Shown: positions 1 through 11,886 of the stretch, in pieces
Numbering within the stretch: position 1 is the first letter of the stretch
How the letters are laid out: each line of letters starts with the position of its first letter
NCBI GenBank assembly: GCA_904066235.2
Contig: CAJFCV020000004.1
Location: forward strand, 5,518,001-5,582,000
DNA length: 64,000 nucleotides
Source: Bursaphelenchus xylophilus
Taxonomy: Eukaryota; Nematoda; Chromadorea; Rhabditida; Aphelenchoididae
Direction: 5' to 3'
The notes under the pieces: generated by a model
Database searches by the model: none
The model's input: only the letters and a program-made list of their open reading frames with translations
What the model was told of the DNA's origin: nothing
Position numbers and translations under genes: made by a program

Positions 1-26
1 TTTTTTTTGTTAATGCATAAATTTAG

Positions 27-3000
27 GTTGAAATAAGTAATCGTCCTAAGATCAAGCCGGTTTCTAAACTCCAGAATGGAGTCCATGCGACCACGCGTCC
101 TCAATCTGAGCGATACCATCCCAACGAAACCGGAGATGCTTCTTCTCGTTTAGATCATCTACCAGGCCAACGAAATCTTACAGAAGATCATAGTCATTCG
201 AATTGTAAGTTGAGTAAGTCAACCTTTTGCTTACTTTTATTATAATAATGTCATGTATATCTGGGCTGCCTTTCATTTATTCTAATTTTTAGCTGTCAAA
301 TCCGCAGAAGAGTCGACTCTGGCTCATTTTATGTACAACACTTTGATTGAACCCAAAAGAAAAGATGGATGGTCGGATAATGATCTAGAGATATTTATGG
401 ACATGATTTCAACAGCAAAACTTTTGGATATAAACCCCAAGGCAATTGCTCAAGCAATGACAGAGTTTGAGAACACCGGAGGTTTGATTGGATTGAATTC
501 GTTGGCAGAATCCTCTGGATGTCCATCATGTCAACATTCCCAACGAGTTGCTGCAAAGACAAGTCCCAATTTGAACGTGAACACTGCTGCGGTTCTGAAT
601 GCCATTCATAATGCGCGTTCAGGAGCTGAAGAAGCAGCTCGGGTTGCCAATGCCGTCTTTCCTCACGGTGCACCGGCTCCAGACTCTGGATTACTTAACT
701 CCACATGCAATGCTACAATCAAAAGAAAGGTAGTGAAATCGCAGACTGGAGTGGGAGAAGGAACCACCAAAGCGACTACTACTGGATGTAAGGACAAATT
801 TTAATTAATTTATTTGATTTTAGTGAAGCAAAAGTTAGCGGAGACGAGTGAATTGATCCGGTCGAAGCTCGAATCCCTTTCCGTTGAGGCCGAGTATTTA
901 GCCCAACTGTCCAATTCCTCTGGTTCCACTAATGCTCCAGCCGGGTCTTTGGAGGAAACGATGCTCAAACTCAGAGAGCTTGGTTTTTCTTATAACTGTG
1001 AGTGCATTTATATAACGCCTATTAATTTCTTCTAGCTGCAAATCAAATGTTTCCCTCTCCTTGTTTCAACAACCGCAACTCGCCTGTGCCCTCGGATCAT
1101 CCAGTGTTTGTTCATCAACAAAAGCAGATTCTGCATACTCATCAAAGCAATGTTTACAACCCGGTTATTCCAACAGAGCCTGCTCCTGCGAATCCTCGAA
1201 TTGGTCGTCGAGTGTCCAAGACAGGGGCCTCGGAACGCCGTACGGCATCAGCTGGTTCGTCTCTTCCACCGACTTCCGAGCCGTTAACTAATAGAACCAT
1301 CGAGGATCCTCATGTTGCTAACTTCGTTGACATTCAGACCGAGACCAATTCGGATACCGCGTTGACGGTTGCCTGTGTTGGTGGGCATGATGCTTTAGTG
1401 AAGTTGTTGATCGAAAGGGGAGCCAATATTGAACATAGAGACAAGAAGGGATTCACTCCTCTTATTCTGGCAGCTACTGGAGGGCATGTTGAAGTTTGCA
1501 AACTGTTGATTGGCGCTCATTGTGTTATCGATGCTCAGTCTGATAGAACCAAGGATACTGCTTTGTCACTGGCCTGTTCCGGAGGTCGCAGAGATGTAGG
1601 GTGGTTAGACGGGAACTGATTTTAATAGTTGTTTGCATTAATAATGTTTATTTTATAGGTTGTGGAACTTCTGTTGCAATATGGTGCGAACAAAGAGCAT
1701 CGCAATGTTAGCGACTACACTCCGCTTTCACTCGCTGCTTCTGGTGGATATGTTGATATTATTACTTTACTTCTAAATGCTGGAGCTGAGATAAACTCCC
1801 GCACTGGATCTAAATTGGGGATCTCTCCATTAATGTTGGCTGCAATGAATGGACATGATCAAGCAACGCTTTTGCTTCTCGAACGAGGCTCCGACATTAA
1901 TGCACAGATTGAGACGAATAGAAATACTGCACTGACTCTGGCCTGTTTTCAAGGAAGGACTGAAGTTGTTCGACTTTTGTTGCGTTATGGAGCGAATGTT
2001 GAACATAGAGCTAAAGTATGGTTTTATTTCATATTATTGTGATTACCTTCTGATTTTAGACTGGCCTAACACCATTGATGGAAGCTGCCAATGGAGGGTA
2101 TACTGAGGTTGGTGAACTCCTTCTTCTTGCTGGAGCTGATCCCAATGCTCCTCCCGTCCCGAGTTCTCGTGATACCGCCTTAACCATCGCTGCTGACAAG
2201 GGTCATTCGAGTTTTGTGGATATATTGCTTGATCATAATGCAGCTATAGATGTCAGAAACAAGAAAGGATGCACTCCACTGTTCTTGGCTTGCTCTGGAG
2301 GCCACCTGCCTACAGTTAAAAGCCTTATCCTTAAAGGAGCCGATCCTGACGCCATGGATAACAGAAAAACCCTTCCTTTGGTGGCTGCGTTTAGAAAAGG
2401 ACATCTGGAGGTGGTCGAGTACATGGTTTGTCATGTGACTCAATTCCCAAACGACTCGGAATGCCTGCGATTCTACAAGTCTTGCGGAGACGAAGAGGCT
2501 GCCTCTAAGATCAAAAAATGTTTTTGTTCGATTGTAACAGCTAAGGAAAAGCAAGCCGAACAAGCTAATAAGGCAGCTGATGATCTCCTACAATTACTTG
2601 AAGAGGAGAAGAAACAAGCAAAAGTAAAAGAAGAAACCAAAAAGAAACAAAAGGAAAAGAAGAAAGCCAAGAAATTGGCAAGGAAATTACAAGACCTACC
2701 TTCAGAAAAGGATATGGAGGAAGATCAGGAAGCCAAGGAAAATGTTCATAAGATTAAGGCCGCTAGTCCTGAGGTTGAGAAGAGTCCAGAAGAAGAGCGG
2801 GTACCAGTAGTACCTTTTAATGAAAAAGTCGACGTCAAAGAATCTTTTGCCCCAGTCGGGAAGCAGAAGCGGCAATCAAGAAGGCAGCGGAACGAGTCAA
2901 GTGGTATGTTTTTAAAACATAACATTTGGGCTGATTTTTTGTACTTATTGTTTTGATTTAGCGGCGTCCATTTCCGTAACATCTCCCCGTCCAAGTCCTT

Positions 3001-6000
3001 TGCCAAATAATGGTGTCTTCAAATCATCTACTGCGTCTTCTAATGAGGAATCGGAATGGCACAGTGCGGGAAAGAAGAGAGCTGTGGTAAGTAAAGTGTA
3101 ATCGCCAATTACTCTGATTTCCAGTCACGTCATGGAAAAGAACCACGGAATTCAAAGGATTCTTCAACTCATGAAGTCAATCCGTCTGAATTCGAAATCA
3201 TCAGCGACATTACCCATGACAATCCTAACATCTTGGAGACCTTAAATCAAAGCGACCTCAACTCGAAGAGACGAGTCTACGCCATGATTGTCAATTCGAA
3301 TACTGTGGCCAGAATCATTGGAAGAGCTGGCCAAAATATAAATGCCATCAGAGAAGCGACAGGAGCCCATATCGAAGTGGAGAAGATAGCCACCCGGAGG
3401 GAACAGAGCACCAGACAAATTGTAGTCAAGGGTCTATACGATGTCGCCAAATTGGCCGTTACAATGATTGATCAATTAATCAGAGACAGCGAAACTCACG
3501 TTAGTGATATAATCAAAAGGGTCACCCGATCCCGCTCTCGATCGTCCACCAACACCCAATCCCAAGGTTACGGAACCACTTACAGACACTGCGGCTATAC
3601 TGTGGCTTCGTCAAATGCTTCGAATGTATCCTCCAATCAAGGACTAGGAAACGTCTGGCAAAAGAGAGCGGCCACCATCAGACATGTACATCCAAGTACA
3701 GATCCAGCTTCTATTGAATCCCAGTCTAGTGGATCTCCACCACCTCCAATACAAACGCCTGCTCAAGGGCTCCCGGTTTCTTCCTCGGTTTCTCCAATTC
3801 GGTCACAGTCAGACAGTCCCATTCCTCATTTACAGCCAACTTCCTTTGTTAATGAGACCATAGAAGAAGTCCTGACTCCCAACAGACTCCCAGACATTGT
3901 TGATGAAGACCTAAGAAGAAAGGCGCCGGGATGCGATAGACCGTCGGCCAACCAAGCAAGGGATCCGCAAAGGTGAGACTGAGGTTTTTACTTTTTAAAA
4001 CATGTTTTTTAGAAACGAACCTTTTAATTTTATCCATGAACCAGAACTGCCATCCTTTTCCAACACGGATCTTTTGGAGAACAATTTTGTGGATTTGGCC
4101 GGGATCTTGAAGGATGTTCCAATCCAACTTTCTGCGAATGTTGGCACAGCTTCATCTCCAATTATCCCTCCGTTAAGTAGCTTGAATGGAACTTCACCGC
4201 AGTCGGATAAAAAGCCTCGCCCATTATCCGAGATCTGGGATAACCGGGGCTCTGAACCGAACTCCTCAGACTCGTTTGGTCTTGGGTTTAGTTCTATGTT
4301 TGGATCAAGTTTGGGAGACCCTAAGGCATCGCTTTGGCTGCCTCCTCAGCCCAAAACCGAATCCGTCAGAGATGATACCTGGCTCGGATCGTCCGGTGCT
4401 TCAATGTTTGGGGCTATCGGAAGCGACAAGAATGGAACTCCGAAAGGAAATCGTCCGCATTCGTCTACTGATTGGACCAACTCCTTGCCTTCTAATCAAA
4501 TGGGATGGGGCCAGCCCAATGATTCAAATTGGTCTGGATCCCCTGGCTTGAAGCCTTCCTTGCCGGCCGCCATTGGTTGTTCAACTCGTTCAACTGAGTC
4601 TCCACGAGTGCAAAACGCTAATTGGAGCAATGGTGAAAGGATTGATGTCTTCCATCAACTTGCAGCCCAACTAGGAGACGCCGCCGAAAAAGAGAAACAA
4701 AAGCATCAAACTGTTCAGAATGCATTTTCCGCCTACAATCAAGTAGATGATAGAGTAAGTTATCGATTTTTTTTTTGAATTATTCATTTTTCAGTTTGGA
4801 ATGCCCCAATCTAGACAATCGATGCCGCCTAATACCCAGATACCTACCACCACAGCTGCCCACCCTACAGTAATCAAAAGTTATCTCGACAGTATGCAAC
4901 AGCCATCCAAGGATTATGAAATGATGTTACCAAATCAAGGAGCCTTCTTTAATCAGTTGACGTCTTCCAGCTCCGGACCAAGACAATTCCCCAGTTCCAG
5001 CAGACCTGGCCTCCCCACGAACAATCAGAATGGTCCACAACAACCGGGCATGTTCTACCAGAATCAACGTAATATTCAACCACCTGCTGCATTCGTCCAG
5101 CCACCTCCCGGATTCCAGATGAATCGATCTGGAGGGCAGATCGGACAGCCGCCCCCTCCGCCGCCGTTCTTCAACCCCCAGGTCGCTCCTAGGCCGAGTC
5201 CTGTAGCTGGTGGATTCCCAAGAAATGGGAATATGGCTGCAACTCCACAGCCCCAAACCAACTTTCCGGGGTGAGTTAGGTGGAATACTCTTATAAGGGA
5301 AGTCATTCAGGCACTGGGATTTTCTTAAAGCTTTGCATGTCGGTTATGAACTAGTCACATTGAAGTTTTAGCTCGTGCTTTCCAGCAGAAATGAGCTGGA
5401 ACGTCAATCCAACTTATTTCCCGACCCGTTTTGAGGTTTCCGGGATGCGGCATCAAGTGTGTGGCATCGTCCACACACTATGAATCTATTGACGAAAAGT
5501 TATTCAAGGTTCTTTCGGTTTTCTGACTAGAAAGCAAGGCCATGTTCCGGATGGGAAACAGTTAAACATTTTTCAAACGTCGGCTGCCAGCGAAGTGGTT
5601 ACCCGACAGTTGTCGCGACGCCCCGCAAGTTTAGAGTTATTTTTTAGGCATATGCGGAGCTATTTGCCCACGCTTTGCAGAAACGACCAAGATCCTTAGG
5701 TCGAAAGATTGCAAAAAATTGACAGTTTTTGCGAATTTTGGCGTTTCAAGCCTGTCTGTACCTTAGAGGTTGATGTTCCGCAAAAAAAATTTTTCTGCAA
5801 CTAAATTGGCAGGGATATTGCCAAAAAGTGTTTCTCTGTAGCCGCACTCTGCGTTTCGCATGCTGTCTCAGCCGCAAAAATCGTTGGATATCTTGGGTGT
5901 GTCTGCAAAGCACGAATTTTCAGGAATTGATATGCGGCCCATGCTCGAAGTGTGTGCAAAGTTTAAAGAAAATCGGAGGGGGCATTTGGGGTATTTCCCT

Positions 6001-6144
6001 TGTTACATTAGACATGACTTTGGATAATAAAAACGTTGTTTTAGTGCGAATTGGTCCAGCTACCCGGGCACTATGAATCCCCAGAATCCGAAACAACCTT
6101 TCAACGGTTCTCATCCCCAGTGGAACAATTCCTGGAATTTCTGA
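27..6144 (+). CDS. ANKHD1: Mask/ANKHD1-like ankyrin-repeat and KH-domain protein (5' end outside window)
   Basis: Large cytoplasmic scaffold; in flies and mammals Mask/ANKHD1 is a Hippo/Yorkie co-factor and RNA-binding ankyrin protein. Exons read from sequence: 27-204, 293-787, 824-997, 1036-1595, 1659-2015, 2060-2903, 2962-3086, 3125-3972, 4013-4754, 4795-5270, 6045-6144; phases join into 1632 codons and a TGA. In this part, roughly residues 384-710 are about ten ankyrin repeats equivalent to the second ankyrin block of ANKHD1 (motifs EHRDKKGFTPLILAAT, NRNTALTLACFQGR, PPVPSSRDTALTIAADKGH). A Lys/Glu-rich coiled coil follows (about 2540-2720), then a KH domain near residues 962-1030 with a GRAG loop, then a long Pro/Gln/Ser-rich tail ending NSWNF. 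The first ankyrin block must lie upstream of base 1. The last intron (5271-6044) is unusually long and holds a dispersed repeat. Confidence 0.95.
5640..5980 (+). repeat. Dispersed repeat, copy A, in last mask intron
   Basis: This stretch aligns by eye, in the same orientation, with 43325-43665. Shared blocks include CGCTTTGCAGAAAC, a gAtCgAAAG block, GGCCAAAAAGTG-like and GCCAAAAAGTG, CTCTSCGCGTTT, and CAAAGATCGTTSGATATCT-like segments. The copies are diverged and carry small indels. No long reading frame is shared, so this is a non-coding dispersed repeat of unknown class. Confidence 0.6.
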
Positions 6145-6719
6145 AGAATTAACTCCGTTTCCATTTCCTTATTCCTTCCTTCAACTCTGTGCATTAATAT
6201 TGCACGGTGTTCCTTCCCTTTTTCCCATTCAAAGTTATTGGTGTTTTCAACCCAATGTGATTGTTGATCTTCTCCCTCCGATTAATCAAGGTTTGTTAAT
6301 TAATTGAATATCTGGGCGAATAATGTATATTCCCTTTTCTCTTGTTATATCGATGGTCGTTCCTTGTCCTATCTTTCGTATTCTTTCTATATAATATCCT
6401 TGATCATACGGGACGATGTGTTTTTTCTGTTCTTTTTGACCCAATTCAGAGTATACCGGCTGATTTAAAGTCATTTTTGTACATTTTTTGGGTATTTTTT
6501 GTCTACTTTCTTCTTTAAATCTCCAGGTTTTTAGTCATTTCTTGATTTATGTCATGCAGTACACGGTCAAGATTATAATAAACATCAAAACGCGTTTTTT
6601 AACTTGTCTTTGATACGATGGTCGGCAAGGTTTTTCTTTCCGCAAAAATATTTACAAAAAATATTTCTCAGCAAGAATGTAGAGCAAGAAGATTGAATTT
6701 TAGATTTCTAATTGTGATC
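6145..6719. other. Mask-NFU1 intergenic spacer
   Basis: A 575-bp spacer between two + strand genes. I see no coding exon. An acceptor-like TTTTAG lies about 16 bases before the NFU1 ATG, which may be a trans-splice site. Confidence 0.5.
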
Positions 6720-7580
6720 ATGTTTGCCCTTCCTTCCTCGTTAAAGATTTTTGGTACTCTGCGAAACAGAACAGAGCGTTTAATGAATTTCGGTATGATG
6801 GGATGCACAGGATCCATATTATACTTATTTTAGCCCGAAATATGTTTATTCAAGTTGAAGAAACGCCGAATCCGATGACTCTAAAGTTCCTACCCGGCCA
6901 GAAAATCTTGAATGAGCCCAGAACATATGATTTTACTTCCATCTCTTCGGCGAAAGCCAGTCCTTTAGCCTTGTAAGTGGAATGATTGTGTGTAATGTGG
7001 TATTGTTAGACAATTGCTCCGAGTTCATGGAGTAAAGGCAGTTTTCTTTGGAGAAGATTTTGTTACAGTCACCAAGACGAGCGAGGATGAAGAATGGGCT
7101 TTAATAAAGCCAGACGTCTTCGCGACTCTTATGGATTATCTTCAGAGTGGAAGACCGGTAATCGCGGACGAAGCAGCAAATAAAATCACGGATACCAGTG
7201 AGGGAAAAAGGTCAAATAACACTTGTTTCAGCCATCCTCGATACTGATGATGATACCGTAGCCATGATCAAGGAGTTATTGGAGAGCAGAATAAAACCGA
7301 TGGTCCAAGAAGATGGAGGAGATGTCATCTTTAAGGGCTTTAATGATGGAGTTGTCAAATTGAAGTTACAAGTAATGTATCATTAAGTAATAACAGTGGT
7401 TTTAAGGGATCTTGCACTGGTTGTCCAAGCTCTGCGGTCACATTAAAGTCTGGGATCAAGAATATGATGCAATTTTATGTTCCAGAGGTACAAGATGTGA
7501 TCGAAGTGAAGGATGAAAGCGATGATGTTGTGGAAAAACATTTCGAAAAAGTCGACGCCGGGATTAAAAAGTTAAACTAA
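6720..7580 (+). CDS. NFU1: NFU1 iron-sulfur cluster scaffold, mitochondrial
   Basis: Late-acting mitochondrial protein that delivers 4Fe-4S clusters to lipoyl synthase and respiratory complexes. Exons 6720-6792, 6834-6972, 7010-7197, 7232-7371, 7407-7580 join in phase to 237 aa (human about 254). Residues 1-24 are Arg-rich, hydrophobic and acid-free apart from one Glu, as in a mitochondrial presequence; this decides the start, because the next ATG (6842) would remove it. The Nfu N-terminal domain begins [19 protein letters not shown]. The C-terminal NifU-like domain contains [12 protein letters not shown] and the cluster-binding C183-T-G-C186 motif. All expected residues are present, so the protein should be functional. 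Confidence 0.97.
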
Positions 7581-8690
7581 GGATTTATTCTTTTTATTAT
7601 CATCTGGCAGTTGTGATAGAAAAAAAACGTAAACGGATAACTCCGCAATTTTATTTAAAACGGATTGTGTGAGAGAGTCAAAGACACAGTGCATACAAAA
7701 CAAGAATTCATAGCATGATCTTCATATTGTCACCAATGATGATACTTGGGATAACGATCACTATTTTTTTAGAAAAAATGGTAAGGGCCCTTAAGGGGGG
7801 GCATACATAGTGACAGTAACCTAGTTTTTCCAAACCTTTGCATAGCAAGAAAAAGTTGTAATGTCAAATAAACTCATCAAATGACTTTTTTTTATGAAAA
7901 CGTATTATTAAATCACGTTAGCCCCTCAGAAGCAGAGTCCCAAAATACAATCGGGAATTTAAAAAAAAAAACGCCGGCTGGCCTGCACGTAAGGTAATAA
8001 TAGCAGCTAATTAGAGGTGATCCGAGACCATTTTTACTCTCTTTCAAATGGTACATGTTTCAAAAAACCAGGTGATACGAGGTTGTAAGGCGAAGTTATT
8101 CACCGCATTGATATACGAGATTGATACGGTTTGACTCGTCGTGATGTAAAGAATGTTTTAAGCCAACGTAATCCAAAATGGGGATTTTTTGAAAAAAACG
8201 GTTGAACCATGAATTTTTGCATAAAAATGTTCAACTATGATCTTTCTTAGAATTTTTAATCATCGGAAAAAGATACGTATAATAATGTTACAGTATACCT
8301 GCAGGAACCAAAAAGCGAACTTTTTCCAGCGACCTGTAATCCTTATCACGAGTACTATGTGGTACTGAAGTTACATCTTTTTTGTGTAGCTCTGAATGCT
8401 CGATATTCTCAAATAAACTTATTTTAAAGGAAATTGTGCAAATTTAAATGAATACGTAATTGTTTTCAAACCAAAGGAAGATCCACAGCATGTCTCTTGC
8501 GTGCAGACCTAAAAGGTAAATTTCATTGGCTTGATTTTCACCTTTCTTGCAAAGTTTTCTTTTTCATGGGTCTGGTTTCCTTTTAGCATCATGTTTCCCT
8601 CTGATCACACTTTGTTTACTCGTTCACGCCATCCCTTAATAAACATCCTTCCAAACTTGCCGTATTATTGATTAACTCCATTTTTGTTAT

Positions 8691-8765
8691 CAGTCTGTCG
8701 GGAAAATAACGGCCGCCGCGCCTTGGAATCGCTCATCATTTGCGACGGCAAGCCGCGGCTCACGT
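8691..8765 (+). repeat. Orphan terminus of a CAGTCTGTCGGG element
   Basis: Begins CAGTCTGTCGGGAAAATAAC, the same end as the MITE at 19325. The next about 60 bases resemble the reverse complement of 43785-43847 (shared CGCGCCTT, GAATCGC and CATCAT blocks). No matching inverted end was found downstream, so this is either a fragment or one end of a longer element. Confidence 0.55.
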
Positions 8766-11282
8766 CAATCCAAAAAAGAAGAAAAAATTTCCCGCCCCTT
8801 TTTGGTGATTCGTTCAAAACGAAATGTCACTATCCGATAAAAAGCATTTTCTTATCTTTCTTCTTCCTTTTCGAGAAAAAGCAAATATTTCGGGCGAGAA
8901 AAAGTGTCGATAATTTCGCGACATTTCGTCTCTCTTTTAAATCAATGAAAACGATACGAAGTTTCGAAACGGTTCAGGAAATGCGCTGGATTGACGTGCG
9001 GCTGGGGATTTGGTGCGGACTATACCCTTTTTTCGACGAAGCGAAACATTTTGCCGATGATTTGAGAATGTGGTTTTTTTTGGTTCTTAGCGAACTAAAG
9101 CTTTGGCTGAGCCCAAGATAAGGCCTAGGCTTACTTAGTTTACTTAGACTTAGTCCCAGCCCTTAGGCATCAAGGAAAATCTTTTACGGCCTTTGTTTAA
9201 TTAAACCCCAGAGATGGTGGAGTTAGAAACTCGGCTCTTCTTCGCTCTGCTGCAGTTTGATTTGAGAAGAAAAATCCACATTATTTTCCAAATCTTGCCC
9301 AGAGTGTTCCCGATCGTGTGATCGACCTTGTTGAAGCTTCAGAAAGCGCAACTAAACTTTAGTTATTGTTGTTCAGCGTTTCAATTAGGCTAATAAACTA
9401 AATTCGTTATTTTGGAACAAAGAAAACTGCCAAAATTTGGGGTTTTAAATTTTTTTTACAAATTGAGGAAATTTTTCAAAATAATTTTTTTGGCCCAATA
9501 TTTGTAGTACACCAATGCATATTGGTGCCAAACATGGCATTTTTCTATCGTAATTTTTTATTACTGTAACAGTAATTTGTAATTACTGTAACGGTTATAA
9601 TTCTGGCTCGCACGGTACAGTGTTGTGGGGGCTATGGATAAGAGCCTTCGGATGAGAAAACGGGACCGTCAATAGAAAGCGAGAGAGAACATGGGGTTAG
9701 GGAGAGCGGCAGAGAAGAAGAACATACAACAGTGACCTTTAAGAGATCCGACGAGAGATCTGAAAAGTAAATGGGGCAGAGGGAGAGCGCCCAGAGACCG
9801 AAGGGATCGACCACGAAAAGGTTGCCCGCAGGGGAGAACGGACGCAGCGAAGAAAACATAAAAACTCATATGAATTTAGTGTCGAGAGTGCGAGTCGGGA
9901 ATCGGAGGAGTCTCGTTCACAGCTCCAAGTCAAAGGGGCTAGAGAGCGAAAGGGAGTGGAGGCATGCACCCAGCCACCCCACAGCCCCCCCCCCCTTGCT
10001 TTCTCTCGCAGCCTTTGAAACCCGCCAAGCTCGTGGCCAGAAAAAGGGGGGGCGAAGAGTGAGGCCTTTTCTCCTCAAGCTATACAAGTCCCGGCCAGAC
10101 GCCGTCCAGTAGTCCCACACTGTCGTCACGTATTTTTTGTTGCTCGTGTTCTCCCAATTTAACATGACACGCCTTTTGTCCGCCCATGGCAACTATCAGT
10201 CCGGGCAGGCGGCGCTTTTGTATGGCCTTAATTGTCATGAATTAACATAACCTTGTTGATGGGCGAGTTCTCTGCGCCCGGACCCTGACCCACTTTTATC
10301 TCCTTTCTCTTCTTGAGGCACATTTCCCAATTGGAGAAGGTGCTAGACGTGTTCTCCTATCCAGCGTTGAACAAATCCTCGGCCAATCTGGCCGCATGAT
10401 CGATCTTCTTCTCCCTCTTCGGCTTAATCACTCTTTCCGGTGCCCCACTTTACAGTGTTTTCTTTTCGTTGAGAAGAGAGTGATGGTTGTAAAACATTTC
10501 TTTAAAGGACGAGGGACTCCTTTGTGACAACCTTGTTTCATCTGGGCACGTGTTTCTCAAGGACAAGGCCGTGGACTTGCGGATGGAGGTCTTGGGTTGG
10601 GCTGTTACCTATTTCATTAGGATCTTATAATATCGATTACATTACACTGCCCTTTTTTTAGTGCAAAAAATAAAGTATTGATCGTTCATTTTGGACATTT
10701 CGCTTTGTCCCATTAAATTGTTGGTCAGTTCTTATAAAACCCCTTATAAATTGGCCTTAAAACCCGTGTTCTTGGGCCATGTCTGCGTCTCTTTACACGC
10801 TCTCCTTCGTATACGTTATGAATGTGTTTACATGTATGTCTTTTATGTTATTTTACAGCCTTTAAAGATGGAAGCGACGTCATCGCGCCCATCTCCATAC
10901 CCTTAATTTCCTTAATTGGCGGCTGGATGAATGAAAAAAGCCTTTGGGCGTTATTTTTATCGATTTATTTGTTTGAGCGATGATAATGTTTAAACTTGAT
11001 CGGTCTGCGATTAGGGTTTCTTCATTTAAACTCTAGTAGATTACCGTAGTAGACCTTTTTTAACTTTCTGTGTGATCACAAAATTTTTATTGTTGTGATT
11101 ACAACCAAAATTATGATTTTTGTGGAAATCTCACGTTGCTTGTGATATTTTTGGTGTGGCAAGGGGGGGGGGGGCGTTACGTCATCATAGGAACTCTTAA
11201 ACTTAACATTAAATGCATTTCATGCTTTGAGGTGATTTAATTTCATTAGATCTCAAGTTGTTTTAAAATCTGAAATTATATC

Positions 11283-11429
11283 TGCCTGTCGGGAAAGTGA
11301 TGAGCACTCGGTCGCATCGAAAATCCGCCCCAAGAAAATGAATTGTGTCGCGACAAAGTCAACTTGCTTTGCACTTCAGCGACGCGACCGGCACAGTGAA
11401 ATTGTGCTCACTATTTTCCCGACGGACTG
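11283..11429 (+). mobile_element. MITE-like element, copy 1
   Basis: About 147 bp bounded by inverted termini (left ends CTGTCGGGAAA, right ends TTTTCCCGACGGACTG). Its interior matches the element at 19325-19476, sharing GTCGCATCGAAAATC, GAAAATGAATT, CACTTCAGCGACGC and other blocks. It has no coding capacity. It lies about 460 bp upstream of the IL-17 receptor start. Confidence 0.75.
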
Positions 11430-11886
11430 ATGGGTTATTTACTTTTTGCATGTATGTTTAATTTTCCTAATCTAGCATACATCTTAATAATTTTTTTCAC
11501 AAATTCGTCCTTAAAGTCGTCGTATCGGGTGCCTTGTCCTCGTTCCTTTAAAAAGCTTAAGGGCGCCCTTAAGAAGAAGATCGTGGCTTATGAAGATGCA
11601 GAAGGATTGTCGCTTTCTTGGAAGCTCCGTTGTTTTTTGGGTTCCGAAGGAAGAGGACCTTGATTCCACGTAAAATTACTTTCGGAGTTTTTTATTCGCC
11701 CAGAAATCTGAAACAAATACCTTTAGTCTTTCCCCCCTCCTTTTTTCCCCCTCCGCTTCTTAAAGTGTCGCCAAATGCATGTTTTGTTTTACCGAGATTT
11801 TTTCTTCGCTCTTACATTTACAATACTGTTTAGCAGCCTGACGCCGATACCAACTATTTTGCCCTCAGGCCAATGAGTGTGTGGCC

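Larger units (their letters stand above)
7581..11886. other. Long intergenic region between NFU1 and the IL-17 receptor gene
   Basis: About 4.3 kb without a convincing gene. It contains an inverted-repeat end at 8691, a purine-rich GAGA-type tract at about 9640-9960, a C run near 9988, a G run near 11163, and a short MITE at 11283-11429. Open frames here are short, lack recognisable domains and have no supporting splice pattern. Confidence 0.5.

Noticed and set aside
9640..10112. Overlapping frames on both strands in the purine-rich tract
   Set aside because: The frames come from low-complexity GAGA-type sequence lacking stop codons. Composition is unlike the confirmed exons and no domains are seen.
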